Both the position numbers and the translations under genes were made by a program. From Cloeon dipterum (lineage: Eukaryota; Arthropoda; Insecta; Ephemeroptera; Baetidae): 64,000 bases of DNA. Location of the stretch: assembly GCF_949628265.1 (NCBI RefSeq), contig NC_088788.1, positions 8,742,001 to 8,806,000 on the forward strand, written 5' to 3'. The notes beneath the pieces were generated by a model. The model made no database searches and was not told the DNA's origin. It saw only the letters and a program-made list of their open reading frames with translations. How positions within the stretch are numbered: position 1 is the stretch's first letter; each line of letters begins with the position of its first letter. Below, one piece after another: positions 23,591 through 35,514 of this stretch.

Positions 23591-26500
23591 TTAACGGGGA
23601 GAGCAATAAAAGTACGAGACAGTGACTCTACCCATCTTGTAATGAGGCAGAGAACGCACTTTGGGAGAGCCTTTGGGTAGATAAAAAAAGCTAGGCTCCT
23701 GATCCAGTTTAAAATTGTTTTCCGAAATCTCTGGTTTGACTGTGGTGTCCGTGTCGCACCATTTCTCTTCATTATACTGCGTATCAGTATAAGTCTCGGC
23801 GAGGAAATTATCATAATTTTCTCCTTTAAAGATCCAATGTCAAACAAATTTGTCTTTGTAAATATTCTTAAACCACCATCCATCCAGTCTCTGAGTTTGT
23901 TGAATTCATCGAGGGATGTAGCAAATGGCTTTTGCATGCCAAGAGAGCAGCAATATTTTAATGCGTCGACATTTGTCTAAAATAAATTCATTTCGCAATC
24001 AACCTGTGAACTCGAATCAAAACCAAATCGTAATCACGTAGTTGCCTCGTGCGGATTTGAACCAATTTTGACCATCAATCCCAATAATAGATGAGCCTCC
24101 GTCACTTGCTAAGTTGAAATATCAATATTTATAAAAAAAAATAGTTAAGAAAAGTATCTCACTTATTCTGTTTATATCGTACGAGGCTTTAAGAGTAGTC
24201 TTTTTCATATAAATTCGTATTAGAAATACTTGCAAAAATAATAATTTCAACTTATATCAATACATTTAATGTGCACATGACGTTCTGTTGATAATAGCAT
24301 GTTCGAGGTATTTTCGCTGCTGGCTCTACCTGAAATTTTGAAATTTGAGAATGGAGATATGCATATTTTCTTTTTAACTTTATTAACTCCTAAATTGTCG
24401 AACAATATCTTGTTGAAACCCTGAGGCAGCTGCTCTTTTACGCAGACGAACATTTCGTACACGCTCTGGCAAGCATCGCCATTTGGATCTGATTTGCATT
24501 GAGTCCTCCATTTATAATATATGCATCGAAATTTGAATTCTATATATGTACCCATTTTTGTGTTGCACTGATCAATAGCGTTATCTTTTGTTTTCAAGGA
24601 TGTTTCCACGTCAAATTTTTCAAATAGGCGCATGGTATATCCACATTGCAGATATCCATTATCAATCTTATTTTATACAAGCAGTTACATAAATTGCAAA
24701 TATATTTTGCTTAAGAAAAAATTAACCATTTCTAATCCGTCGCCGACGCATTTCAAATAACACTAAAAATTAAGAAACATTTTAAAGTTTATAGACATAG
24801 TCCAAAAGTGAGAGATGGTAACCTTCATCGCGTATGTGTAATTTTCCGTATCCTGAAGAGCATCAACTTGATCTAATTGAGTTAATGGTTGAAATATGAT
24901 CAAATTGCTAATAATTATCGTTTCAATATAGCACCTTTTTGGAGACCGATCAGAGTAGTACACCTATTCAGGATTGATTTCACAGTTGTTCCAGATTGAC
25001 GCGCCTGAATTTTTAGATATAAAAATGGAATGATAGAAAATATAAAGAATTATATTTGCATCACTATTTCAACACATTAAATACAAGGGAAAATCAAACG
25101 GGTTTCAATTGCGTTTTTTAATTATTCTATTAAGCCTTGTTCCGAATGTTAAGAAAACATAAGAATCTGCTAAACAAAAGTAATCTGACCTCGCAAACGT
25201 ATCGCTTCTTTGCTCCACAGTCGGTCGTTTGCAGAGTGGTGCTGCCAAACATGGTGCTCATTTTGATTGTGACACAGCGCCCTTCCTTGCCATTAGGTTC
25301 ACCGGCAGCCCAGAGGACTTCGCTCTTCAGGAAGGCCCTGTCCACGGAGCACCAACGGAAGTTGCCCTTGCAGTCCAGATCGGTGCCAGAGGTCCAAAAC
25401 TCATCGGCGATGTCTCTGTATTTTCTCGCGAGTTTCGACAAACAGATACGTTTGGTAGCAGATTTGACGGAGAGCAGTTGCATTCCCAAAGCGCAGCATT
25501 TCTCACGGGCATCGTCGAAGGTTGTCTAAACATGAAATTCATAATAGAACACCTTAAAATTGAGATGCTAATGACAATACAATGATTCAATTATTAAATA
25601 AATATAGAAAGAATCTGAACCATTGTTCAAATTTCAACTCACAGATTCATTAGAAAACAGGAAATATCTGTTGCATGCTGAAAAATGTTCGCCGAATCCA
25701 TATCTCACTATAGATAGAAAGAAAGAAAGAAATTGGTAACAAAAATGACATATGGTGAACTCAATTTTTAAGTGTACTATTTGATAAATCTACTCCTTTG
25801 TCAGCAAATTTCTTTATTGCATCCTGATGAATAGAAAAATAATTTTTTGAATCTGATAAATTTAATTTGAATTGATCGAACCTTTTTCTTGCATTGACGG
25901 TTGATGCCGCATCTGGCACCCATGCAAGTGCTGTTTACTATCTACAAAAAAAATTATTGCTAGCAATAATCTTAAATTGATTTTAATAAACTATGCAAAC
26001 CATTTTATCATTCGGCTTCTTTGCAATCAATTCGCAGGCAAGATGTGGAGGTGACGGATCCGTGGTTTCATCAGTATTGCACAAAATGTTAGGCATTGAA
26101 TATTTGGAAGTGCTAATATTAATAGAAATCGACACGCAGTTGTTATCGGTTTTATCAGAATTGTCTGTTATATCCAGCAACAGGTCATCGTCGATGGGCA
26201 GAGGAGTGTCTTTGGTACACCACGACCACATTCGACTAATCTCGTGTCTGAAGCCGCCAGTCCAGAATCGCGTATCCTTCTCGATCTCTATATTTAAATT
26301 TTGTAATGCGATATTCTGTTCGCGTATATAAAACGAATACTCGCCAGACTAGCGGCAGTTATGAAATCGTTAATTTTTGTTTCCTCGGTAAAAATAAGTG
26401 GCTGCATTCCAATCGAGCAGCAAGTTTTCCAGTTATCTTGCCACGAGCCAAGTTGCTGGCGGTTTCTCGTGAATTAATCAATTTCACAATAAAATGTGTT

Positions 26501-27440
26501 TATTTCAGCGTACCATTGTCCCCACCAAAAAGGTTTGACCTTTGATTTCCACAATCTTTCCGTACTGTTCAGAATCTAGAATTACAGATAAATATGTGGT
26601 TTTGTTGAATTTGAGATAATTAGGTTAAAAAACTGAAAGCGTACTCCGAACTTTTCCTTCGGCGGTGACAAATGACGTCTAGGGTGTTTGATCGAAATTA
26701 AAAAGTTTAAACAACAAGTATTTTACGCAAATGAACATGACAGAAAGGCTTTACCAATTCGAGATAATAATTAATTAAAATAAAAACAATATAATGCTCT
26801 GATCTTCAACTATTGAGAATTATTTAAAAGAAGCAAAAGTTTGATGTGTGCACGTGTCTCAGAAATAATAATTACGTTTGGATAGCAAGCGTCAAAGCAA
26901 TCAGATCCCTGGGAACGAAAGTTTTTCATTAAATTAATTCAATAGAGTTGTAAGAAATGATTTCACAGCTTCATTGTCTGGAGAATCCTCTGCAAATCAT
27001 AATAACAATTAAAATAAATTATTTATTTATAATTGTTTCACTTTTATATTTTATTGTTGAGAAAACATGAATTTGTAAAAATCGCACCATTGAAAGGTGT
27101 TGCCAATTTGAATGCTGAAGCTGTAGTTACAGTTGTTTTTTTTCGTCGTTTTCAATAACATTGTGCTACTTTTTCTCCTTCTGGTGGTTGACTTGCTGGT
27201 GGTGGTCTTTTTAAGCGCCTTTCCACTGCCCATCTTGTTTCCAGCAGACTTGACATTAGACTTATTCTTTTTGTCTGCTGCTTTCTTCTGGGCATCAGCA
27301 AGTGTGATAGCCTGAAATAGAATTCGATTTTAAAAAATCCAGAGTAATGATTACTAAAAATAATTAATCTATTCAATATAAGTTTAATTTACCACAATTA
27401 TGAGAACTGCGCAGAATGTGACAACACCGAGCAACTTCAT
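23591..27440 (-). CDS. lectin-OBP chimera, copy C
   Basis: Starts at MKLLGVVTFCAVLIIV (27440). Exon order and phases match copies A and B: linker, CTLD1 (KTCCSIGMQPLI, RMWSWC, LACE), hinge (STCMGARCGINRQC), CTLD2 (25489-25190; CCALGMQLLSVKSA, FWTSGTDLDC, AAGEPNGKEGRC, RYVCE), OBP, IPRTCYYQQNVMC and CTLD3 (YCCSLGM, KWCDTDTTVKPE, SYFYC). CTLD2 keeps an EPN triplet at the place of the mannose-type sugar/calcium motif; A and B do not. Two homopolymer differences break the frame: eight T at 27136-27143 (seven in B) in the linker exon, and five T at 25765-25769 (six in A). All other exons remain open, so the copy is recent or under constraint. Confidence 0.68.
24388..25004 (-). other. odorant-binding (PBP/GOBP) module of copy C
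   Basis: C1-x25-C2-x3-C3-x40-C4-x10-C5-x8-C6, with CYLKC and CQSVYEMFVC. One extra cysteine lies between C3 and C4 (GYLQCGYTM). The short intron between C4 and C5 is open by chance, but splice signals GTACAT..CAAATCAG restore the same junction used in A and B. Confidence 0.87.
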
Positions 27441-28347
27441 CTCACTAAAATTTTATTCTATCATCAAAAAGCTGGAAAAACCATCCGCTGCGCAGACTAA
27501 CGGAAGTGAAAATGGAAATATACAGGATATCGAGAGAAAAACAAAGCGTGTAGCATACTCTCTCCTTGAAATCGAGTTTCAGGAAACTAGGAGCTCGGCA
27601 TCCAACCATATTTTTCAGTTGAAATTTTGCGCTGTCAGCCATGTTTCAAAATAAATAATTGATTTTGTTACTAAAAAATTTTTAATCATGTTTTTTTGCT
27701 GTTCTTCAAATTAGAGTGGTAAATAATACGGATATTTTTAGAAAATTGTTAAAATTTGAATTTATATGTCGAAAGGATAGATTGATTAGGATCCAATAAT
27801 TCTGTTCCCCCCCCCCAATATAATTCTTATTGAGGGCTACAGGATTTTTGGCAAATTGTCGGATTTATACTTTCCTTAAACAGTTAAAATTTGAAATTTA
27901 TTTCAAAGTAATTAAATCTGGGTTAATTTGGCTTAAAATTTTACCCAAAACTTTTTAAATTATTTTAGTGTTCAAAAATTGTGTTGGTATCAAGCGGTAC
28001 CAAGTGCCAAAGCCAAGATTCTTTCAAAGATGGCAATATTAAAAAAAATCATGATGTAAACATGAATAAACGCACTCCTAGCATTTGGGAATTAAAATTA
28101 TCCGTGCCGCAGAACAATATTTCAAAGAAGGTTGTACAATCATCTCTTTTCCACAGTAAAGGTTTAATAAAAATTAAAATTTTGTAAGACTCAAATATCA
28201 GATCAACCAAAACATGTTTTATTCAATCTCAAGCCTTGTTAAAATCCCAAAAACTCCAAACAAATCAGCAAAGGCAATAATTGATCATTGTTACATATTC
28301 ATAGCCTGGAAAATCATATTATGTGGGGATTTCGCCTGGCGCCGCAT
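27441..28347. other. spacer between copy C and relic D
   Basis: 5' flank of copy C, a run of ten C near 27808, and AT-rich sequence. No gene supported. Confidence 0.45.
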
Positions 28348-29508
28348 TTAAAAGGGAGTCTTGCAATAAAAGTACGAGACAGTGACTCTGTCCATCTTGG
28401 AATGAGGCAGAGAACGCACTTTGGGAGAGCCTTTGGGTAGATAAAAAAGCTAGGCTCCTGGTCCAGTTTAAAATTGTTTTCCGACATCTCTGATGGATTG
28501 ACTGTGGTGTCCGTGTCGCACCATTTCTCTTCATTAGTCTGCGAATCAGTGTGTCGGCGAGGAAATTATCATAATTTTCTCCTTTAAAGTTACATTGTCA
28601 AAAAATAGTTATTTTTAAATTTTCTTAAACCACCATCCACCTGTCTCTAAGTTTGTTGAATTCATCGAAGGATGTAGCAAATGGCTTTTGCATGCCAAGA
28701 GAGCAGCAATATGTATACATGTAGGCATATGTCTGAAATAAACTCATTGCACAACCGCAGATTGAGCTTAAATAACAATAATTATTTACGTAATTGCCTA
28801 GTGCGGATTTGAACCATATTTGACCATCAACCCCAGTAACAGATGATCCCCCATCGAGGGCTAAGTTGAAATATCATTATTTATAAAAATAGTTAAGAAA
28901 AATATCTCACTTGTTCCGTTTTTATCGAACAAGGCCCCAATAATGGTCTTTTTAATACAAATTCGTATTAGAAATACTTGCAAAAATAATAATTTCATCT
29001 TATATCAATACATTAAATGTGCATTGGACGTTCTGGTTATAATAGCATCTTCGAGGTATTTTCGCTGCTGGCTCAGCCTGAAATATTGAAATTTTTGGGG
29101 GAAAAATATAGACATTTTATTTCTAACTATATCATTTTCTGAATTGTCGAACAATATCTTTTGCTCTATAACACAGATGAAAATTTCGTACACGCTCTTG
29201 CGAGCATCGCCATTTGGATCTGATTTGCATTGAGTTCTCCATTTATAAAATATGCCTCTCGATATTTGAATTCTTTTACTCATTTTTGTGTTACACTCAT
29301 CAAAAGCCTTTTCTTTTGTTTGCAAGGATTTTTCCACGTCATAATTTTCATATTGGTGCATGGTATTTCCATATTGCACAGCTCCATTAATAATCTTATT
29401 TAATACAAGCAGTTACATAAATTGTAAATATATTTGGCTTGAGAAACAATTAACCATCCGACGCATTTCAAATAACACTAAAAAGTGATGTACAAAAAGT
29501 GAGATACA
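28348..29508 (-). pseudogene. lectin-OBP chimera, truncated relic D
   Basis: Only the 3' half of the unit remains: from the OBP exon with C2/C3 (around 29477, CYLKC-V then a 15-nt deletion) through the C4-C6 exons and CTLD3 to the stop at 28348. The OBP region has lost residues (SDPNGDARKSVYEIFIC shows C5 replaced by Arg). The last exon lacks 4 nt relative to copy C after a Phe-Leu-Ala triplet and has one T fewer in a run near 28445, so the frame is broken. It is closest to copy C. The 5' side stops at about 29508, where a repeated element begins. Confidence 0.8.
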
Positions 29509-29509
29509 A

Positions 29510-29878
29510 TTTTCACTGAACGAAAATTCCCGCGATCTCTGGTCAAGACCTCCCGCTGCGCGTCCGCGATGTGTGTTTCCTATGCTACCACGGTGGCTTA
29601 GCTTTTGTTCACGGCTTTGTTCGTGATTTTGCCCCCAATACACCGCGGATTCGTGTTGTGTGGTTGGTTTCGTTTTCTTTGTGTTGTATTCTTTTGGCTG
29701 TTCTCCTTTTTGAAGTTATTTCTGTGAATTCGTTTCAAACTATTTATACGTAGCTTCTTCCAAATCTTTCTCGGTGATTCCCAGGCGATTTTGTCATTGA
29801 ATTGATCTTTTCTGAAGAATGTTTTTCTTCTTTTTCTTCGTCTTGTGACAGGTATTTCTGCTGCTTTTCTACGCCATT
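29510..29878. repeat. dispersed 0.35-kb repeat, copy 1
   Basis: Direct-orientation relative of 33487-33850 (shared TTCACTGAACGAAAATTCCC and CGATCTCTGGTCAAGACC). It adjoins the truncated end of relic D. Function unknown; possibly part of a larger mobile element. Confidence 0.65.
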
Positions 29879-30161
29879 GAGGCGAAATCAGCGTTTCGAT
29901 TTTTGGTGAGGAAAATAACGCTGAAAAACAAAAATTCCTTAGATTACTTCAGATGTAGGAGCAACCTTTTCCCCCACTATCACCTTATGAATAAAGCGAC
30001 CCCTCTGTGCGTTAGCGAGCGAGGAGGAGCTCATTGTAGGGTAGGCCGTCGCGAACGGCGGTCGTCGTTTCTGAGAATAAATACTCTACTACAGCATCCT
30101 GTATCTCGTGACCAAGTGCTGTGAAGCGAAATCAGCGTTTCGATTTTTGGTGAGGAAAATG
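29879..30161 (+). repeat. short direct repeat pair
   Basis: The phrase GCGAAATCAGCGTTTCGATT followed by TTTGGTGAGGAAAAT occurs at about 29881 and again at about 30125. Between them is a GC-rich patch with AATAAATACTCTACTACAGC, which could be a promoter or first exon of the downstream repeated unit. Confidence 0.4.
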
Positions 30162-30325
30162 GCAATAAATAATTTACTTTAGATTAAATATGATGAATTA
30201 ATCCCTCATTCTGACATATTTACACGTTACAATGGCGAAAAACTAATCTGATCAATAAAATTTATTCATCATTTTCTTATTAAAATTTTTTAAGCCAGCA
30301 ATTAATTAAATATTTTTCTTTTTAG

Positions 30326-32335
30326 AGTACAGCATCCTACTACACAGTTTAGACGCAGCTCCTTAATACATCTTCAATATATCAGGTATTATTTGTCTAT
30401 ATTCTGCACAATTAAAATTAAAATTAAAATGATAAATATAAGTGCCATATGATGATCTTTAGCGGATGTTCAATTTAATATTCAGCATTGAAAAATACGT
30501 CCGGATAGCTTTTTAAACAAACAATACAAAAAAATTTTAAACTGATTCAGTACTAATTTACTCACCAATGTTGATTTTTATGCTTGTTTGGCTTACAAAT
30601 TTTAGCTTTACTCAATCTTTTTTGGTTTTATGGCATTCATTATAAAAGTAAATTTATTTCCAAAATTACATAGTTGCGATTTTAAAATCTTTTACCAAGA
30701 GAGTTTTTAATTTTTAACTCAATATGTGGATTTTAAAACTAACAAGCAGTCTATTAAAAAAATATTTCTCCTGTTAATATCTTATGAAGGTCAGCTGGCG
30801 CAAAAAAATCATGCTTTATATTAAGTTGAAATTAATCAATTGCTTAGCACATCAAGAATAAATTTTTGTTGTTTGACTGTTTCCTACCAGATTTTTAATT
30901 TATTAAATTGTCTCTTACTCTTTTAGAGGCAAAAATTTGACGAGACGAGGAAATCAAGGAAAAATTCTCTACGCTTCAACCAAGTTTCCAAAACTTGATA
31001 ACCGGTAAGAAAAAACATTTAGTCCATATTTTAAAATCTATTTTAAATAAAATTAAAATAATACGCGCAATGATGTCGTTTAGCGGATGTTGATTACGAT
31101 AATCAGCATTGAAAAATTACGTTCAACTGGAATTTTATAGAGCATTAATTTAATTTTAAATTTAATTTAGGGCCAGTTTAATTTAACGATTCATATATTT
31201 GCGTTTTTAAATTCTCGTTAGTAAAAATTTTTTCATTTAATTAAATTAGGATTTTTTAAACTCACAAGTCTATTAAAAATAAACTTCATCTTATTTATAT
31301 CTTAACGATATCAGTTGTCGTAAAATTTAGTGCTCTTTATCAAGTTGAAATAAGTATTATTCTGAGCGCGTCAAGAATTATTTTATATTGTTTGTCTGTT
31401 TCCAATCAGATTATTAATATTTTCTACTCTCTTAAATTTTCAGAGGCCAAATTTTGACGAGATGAAGAAACAATGGAAAATTAGTTACTGCACTTTAAAG
31501 AAGTCTCTAACATTTGATTGAGGGTAAGAAACTGTATTCGTCCTTTCTCAAAATTCGTAGCAATATTTAATATTAAAGATTTTAAAACAATTTTATAAAG
31601 CCAAATGCTGATAAAACCGCAGGTAGAATATAATATTTAGCATTGAAAAATTGCGTTCAGCTGGTTTTTTTTATAGAGTTATCAGTTATTTGTCAAATTT
31701 CAATGATTAAAAATGAAATTAAAAAATGTGGCAAATAATGATCCAAATAATAATACAATGATTTCGAACATATAATGTTAAACGAAAATATGTGAATCGT
31801 GCAGAAAATTTAAATATAACTTGTTTGAGTTTCTAATTTATAGTTGCATCATTAAATTGTTTTTTTTAATTTTTTTTTCTTTGCATTCTGTTTTATTATT
31901 GCTTGTTTATTCTCACCAAATAGATGCTATATTAAAATACTTACTTGTCATATTAAAACAAAGCATATGCCAGCTAGGGCGTGAAATTCGTGCTTTATAT
32001 TAAATTGATATTAAATCAAATCTGATAGGCTTTGCCAAACATGATTTTCGAATTAGGCTTTTCCACATATCAGAGTTTAACTTGATTCTCTTTTACTTTT
32101 AGGACAACCAATTTGACGAGAATCTGCAGAGAATCCGGTGAAAATTAAAAGGTGAATATTAAAAAGTATCACAGAAAACTCTGATTCAATTTTAAAATTT
32201 TTAACTTTTTGTTCACAGGTCAAAAATAAGCAGTCTTTACTAGGAGACATGTTATATGAATGTTCTCCGTCACACACAATTGTTATTATGTAAAGTTTTG
32301 AGTGATATTTTAATAAACTTTCCTGAACTTTAAAT
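30326..32335 (+). ncRNA. putative spliced non-coding unit, block 1
   Basis: Exon-like segments with good splice borders on the plus strand: 30326-30385, 30927-31004, 31444-31523, 32103-32137 and a terminal 32219-~32335 ending after AATAAA at 32312. The three inner segments share the core TTTGACGAGA directly after the acceptor, yet stops occur in all shared frames, so coding is unlikely. Introns have diverged except for a 5' element (AGCATTGAAAAAT) and a 3' element (TGCTTTATATTAA). Block 2 at 35515-39040 repeats this layout. Whether it is transcribed cannot be seen. Confidence 0.35.
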
Positions 32336-33486
32336 TTCGAATATTTGTCAACAATGATATTGATATTGGTCCTAAAAGAGGTTTCAAGTTGTTATTTAAC
32401 TTTTGTAGAGACAACATCTTTTTTTTAATTATTTTCAATAAAACTTGTTAAAAATCTATAAATCTATAATTCAATAAATAAAATTATTCACACCCTAGCG
32501 GGGTTGAGTGTCACGTGACCGCTGGAACTATGCCTGTGCTTCACTGCTCTCGATGGATATGAGCATGCATAGAGTACTGTCGCCGGCAAACAAGCTGAAG
32601 CGTTCTTCCCAAGCAATCAATAGCGTATTTTCTCGACAAAGTTTCAGCAACTAACTGTCAAAATCAAATCTTATATATTTTGGAAATAAAAAGCAGACAT
32701 TCGTTATTGAATTTTGAATTTATTTCTGCTAGTCAAGCGGAATGGTTAAAATTGTGTTATATAGGTTTAAAATTTTTTTATTGTCTCTATCACACCGCGG
32801 TGTGTTTCCTAGTCTTGAAAACATTCAGCTCCGCAAAATAATCATTGCCAAAATCTGGATTTATTGAAGAATCACATTATTTAATATTCAGACGATTTTA
32901 TTTCGAAAATGCTGAATTTGAGAAAATTTTGCTGAGTGGGGAAAAACTGGAAATTTAATCAGCTATCTGAATTTATGCAGTATTTAACGCAACTATGAAC
33001 AGGTGAATTTTAATGAAGCCAAACACAGACCCCATTTTGAAAATCTGCGATTTTTGAAAAAATAAAAAATTACTTTCAAGACTCAAAAGCACTATTTTTT
33101 TTTATTTTCTCACTATTAAATTTACATAAATTTTCTCATCCCGGAAGCGAATCACGAATCACAGCGAACGGAGAGGGAAGAGAGCCAATCGCTGACTGAC
33201 GCATAAAGCGGCCGCCAAATGCACCCTCTCCCCGAGTTATCGAGGAGGCTGCATTTGGCCCGTTTCACAGAGGGTTTTCCGACAAAAGACCATACTCCGC
33301 CTCAGATCCTCCATTTCACCGCGCAAAGCGTGAGGCACCCTGTAAAGCGCGTTGTACGTTTTTGAATCCACACGCTAGCTGGTATCACAATATTTTATCA
33401 GCATTTTAAAAAAAATCACGCAATAAACACAGCTTATGGTTAACAGTCCGTCATTGAGTGATTGAGGCTCATCGCGAATTACAAAG
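32336..33486. other. intergenic
   Basis: Bases 32450-32830 recur at 39150-39540 as the tail of the same segmental duplication. Bases 33140-33370 are GC-richer and include a strong hairpin (33214-33259). No gene supported. Confidence 0.4.
33214..33259. repeat. perfect-armed hairpin
   Basis: GCCAAATGCA pairs with TGCATTTGGC across a 26-nt loop whose CCTC and GAGG parts can also pair. The whole folds into a near-complete 46-nt stem-loop. Confidence 0.6.
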
Positions 33487-33850
33487 TTCACTGAACGAAA
33501 ATTCCCGCGATCTCTGGTCAAGACCTCCCGCTGCGCGTCCGCGATGTGCCTTTCCTCTTTTACCCCGGTGGCTAAGCTTTTGCTCACGGCTTTGTTCATG
33601 ATTTTGCCCCCAATACACCGCGGATTCGTGTTGTGTATGCGTTGTTGGTTTCGTTTTTCTTTGTGTTGTATTGTTTTGCTGTTTTCCTTTTGGACGGTAT
33701 TTTGTGAATTCGTGTCAAACTCTTTAAACAGTAGCTTCTTCGGAATCTTTCTCGGTAATTCCCAAGCGACTTTGTCATTGAATTGATCTTTTCTGAAGAA
33801 TGTTTTACTTCTTTTTCTTCGTCTTTTGACAGCTTTTGCAACTATGAGAT
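33487..33850. repeat. dispersed 0.35-kb repeat, copy 2
   Basis: Same sequence family as 29510-29878. On the minus strand it carries an open frame (33375-33881) rich in Lys/Arg (KRSKTFFRKDQFNDKVAW), but copy 1 has frameshifts in it, so it reads as a decayed gene or transposon fragment that I do not recognise. Confidence 0.6.
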
Positions 33851-33881
33851 GTTCCTGCTGCTTTTCTATGCAACAAATCAT

Positions 33882-35514
33882 CTTGTTTACTTGTGCAGTT
33901 TTGATGATATTTGACTCAAATTTTTAATTTCAAAGGTAGTCAAATCAATAGAGAATATTCACATAGCTATAAGAGATATTTCAGTCTGAGGTGCACTTGG
34001 AAAATCACGTCAAGAAAACCAACAGCGCGCGCGCGTTTTTACGAACACAATGTCAATTAATCGAGTTTCATTATAGCCATCTTTATATTTAAAAAAATGC
34101 AATCTAGCCTAAGGTGTAGTTTTTACATTGATTTTTTTCGGAAAAGAAATGGGCGCTGGATTATTTTCTATCGCACATTCGATAAAAACTAGAAATTTCA
34201 GAACGGGTGCTTGTTTTCACTCTTATGGAACCATTGCTGTTTAGCATTAAGGGGCCCAAAATCCTTGCTCAAATATAATTTTCCTAACTAGTCGCGTCAT
34301 TTCCCACTGGCATGCTCTATTATTATAATTGCTTTGATGAAATGCATTAAATATAAAGATTAAAAAGCAAGAAAGGGGCGAACAGTACTACCGATATAAA
34401 GCTAAAAAGATCGATCATTGTATATAATATCAAGCCGTACCGATGCGCAAAAATTTTAACTATCACTGATCAGATTCAGTATAGACTTCTTTGTTGCCAT
34501 CGGTGCTTTTTCAGAGGGAGGAAATTTAAGCAAAATTGCAGTCCTTGAGCTCTAATAGCACGGATGTACTGCTTTGTAGGAAAAAGCACGCGGGCCGAAT
34601 ACATTGCGGGCTGGCGGCTACAGACGCTGTTGTGGCCGGTCTCTCGCGTCGCCTCGCGTCCGTGCTGTGCTGCTTGCACGCTTGATGGCAAAAAATTGTA
34701 CAAATCAAGAACTTTAAAAACATTCACGATTGGCGCGATCAGGAGTTGTTATGCAACGTGCACCACTTTCGTACTCAACGGCACAGTGTCCGCCTTATAA
34801 ATCCGTCGGTAATAAGTTTTATTAAACGCATCAGCTTTATCGGTCAGGGGCGAGCAGTTGAGCAGCAGTAAGACGCCGAATTTGGAGATTATATTTAGAG
34901 TAATAAGAGAACTATATTAGTTTGAATGATATCGACGCAAAGCGGTACGCGGGTATGATGGAACAAGAAAAAATATGAGTGACCAATCCGACCAATCATT
35001 CAACTATCTAGGCTCTTTCCCTATCCCCTGCGACAATGCCCCCCTCCCCCATTTGCGCTGTCCCGTGGCGAAGGCTGGGACGACTCAGCGCAAAGCGGGC
35101 ACTAGTGAAGCGCTCGAAGGCCGAAGCATTCTTGTTCAAGATTTGTTTGAGAGAACACGTGCTGCATCGAGATGACAAACTTTCAAAAGTTTAGTGCACA
35201 GGGAACACTTAAAAGGTAATTTCAACCCGCGTCGTCCGTCCACCCCATACATAGTAATAACTAATTTAATTATTTGTTTATTTCTCTCCCATGTCGTTTA
35301 CATAGATACAAAGATAATAATGTATAAATAGAAACATCAATTTCTCGTAATAGCGGCTGTTTCAGCCCCAAAGCCACGTCAGCAGTATTTGGCCTCGAAC
35401 ATTAAATTCAGTCTAAATGAAAGCTGCCAAAAAAATTAAATCAGCAATTCAACACGGCCGCCTTTATTCAATAATTTACAAAGCTATTCGCGTTTTATAC
35501 CACGTTGCCGAAAA
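33882..35514. other. intergenic with a TATA-type promoter-like stretch
   Basis: A (CG)n patch lies near 34027. A GC-rich segment (34590-34690) is followed by TTATAAAT at about 34795 and TCAG-type initiators at about 34829 and 34852. No convincing coding sequence follows; the frame 34975-35175 has no recognised feature. Confidence 0.3.

Noticed and set aside
24388-24633. Single-exon reading of the OBP C-terminal half in copy C (128-codon frame)
   Set aside because: Comparison with copies A and B shows an intron (GTACAT..CAAATCAG) that is open by chance; using it restores the C4-x10-C5 spacing.
29510-33850. LTR retrotransposon bounded by direct repeats
   Set aside because: No gag/pol, primer-binding site or polypurine tract between them, and the repeat ends lack TG..CA.
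33375-33881. 168-codon minus-strand frame as a protein gene
   Set aside because: The second genomic copy (29510-29878) is frameshifted and no domain is recognisable; kept as a repeat.
34975-35175. 66-codon plus-strand frame after the TATA-like box
   Set aside because: No motif, no paralogue, and weak start context; cannot be supported as a gene.
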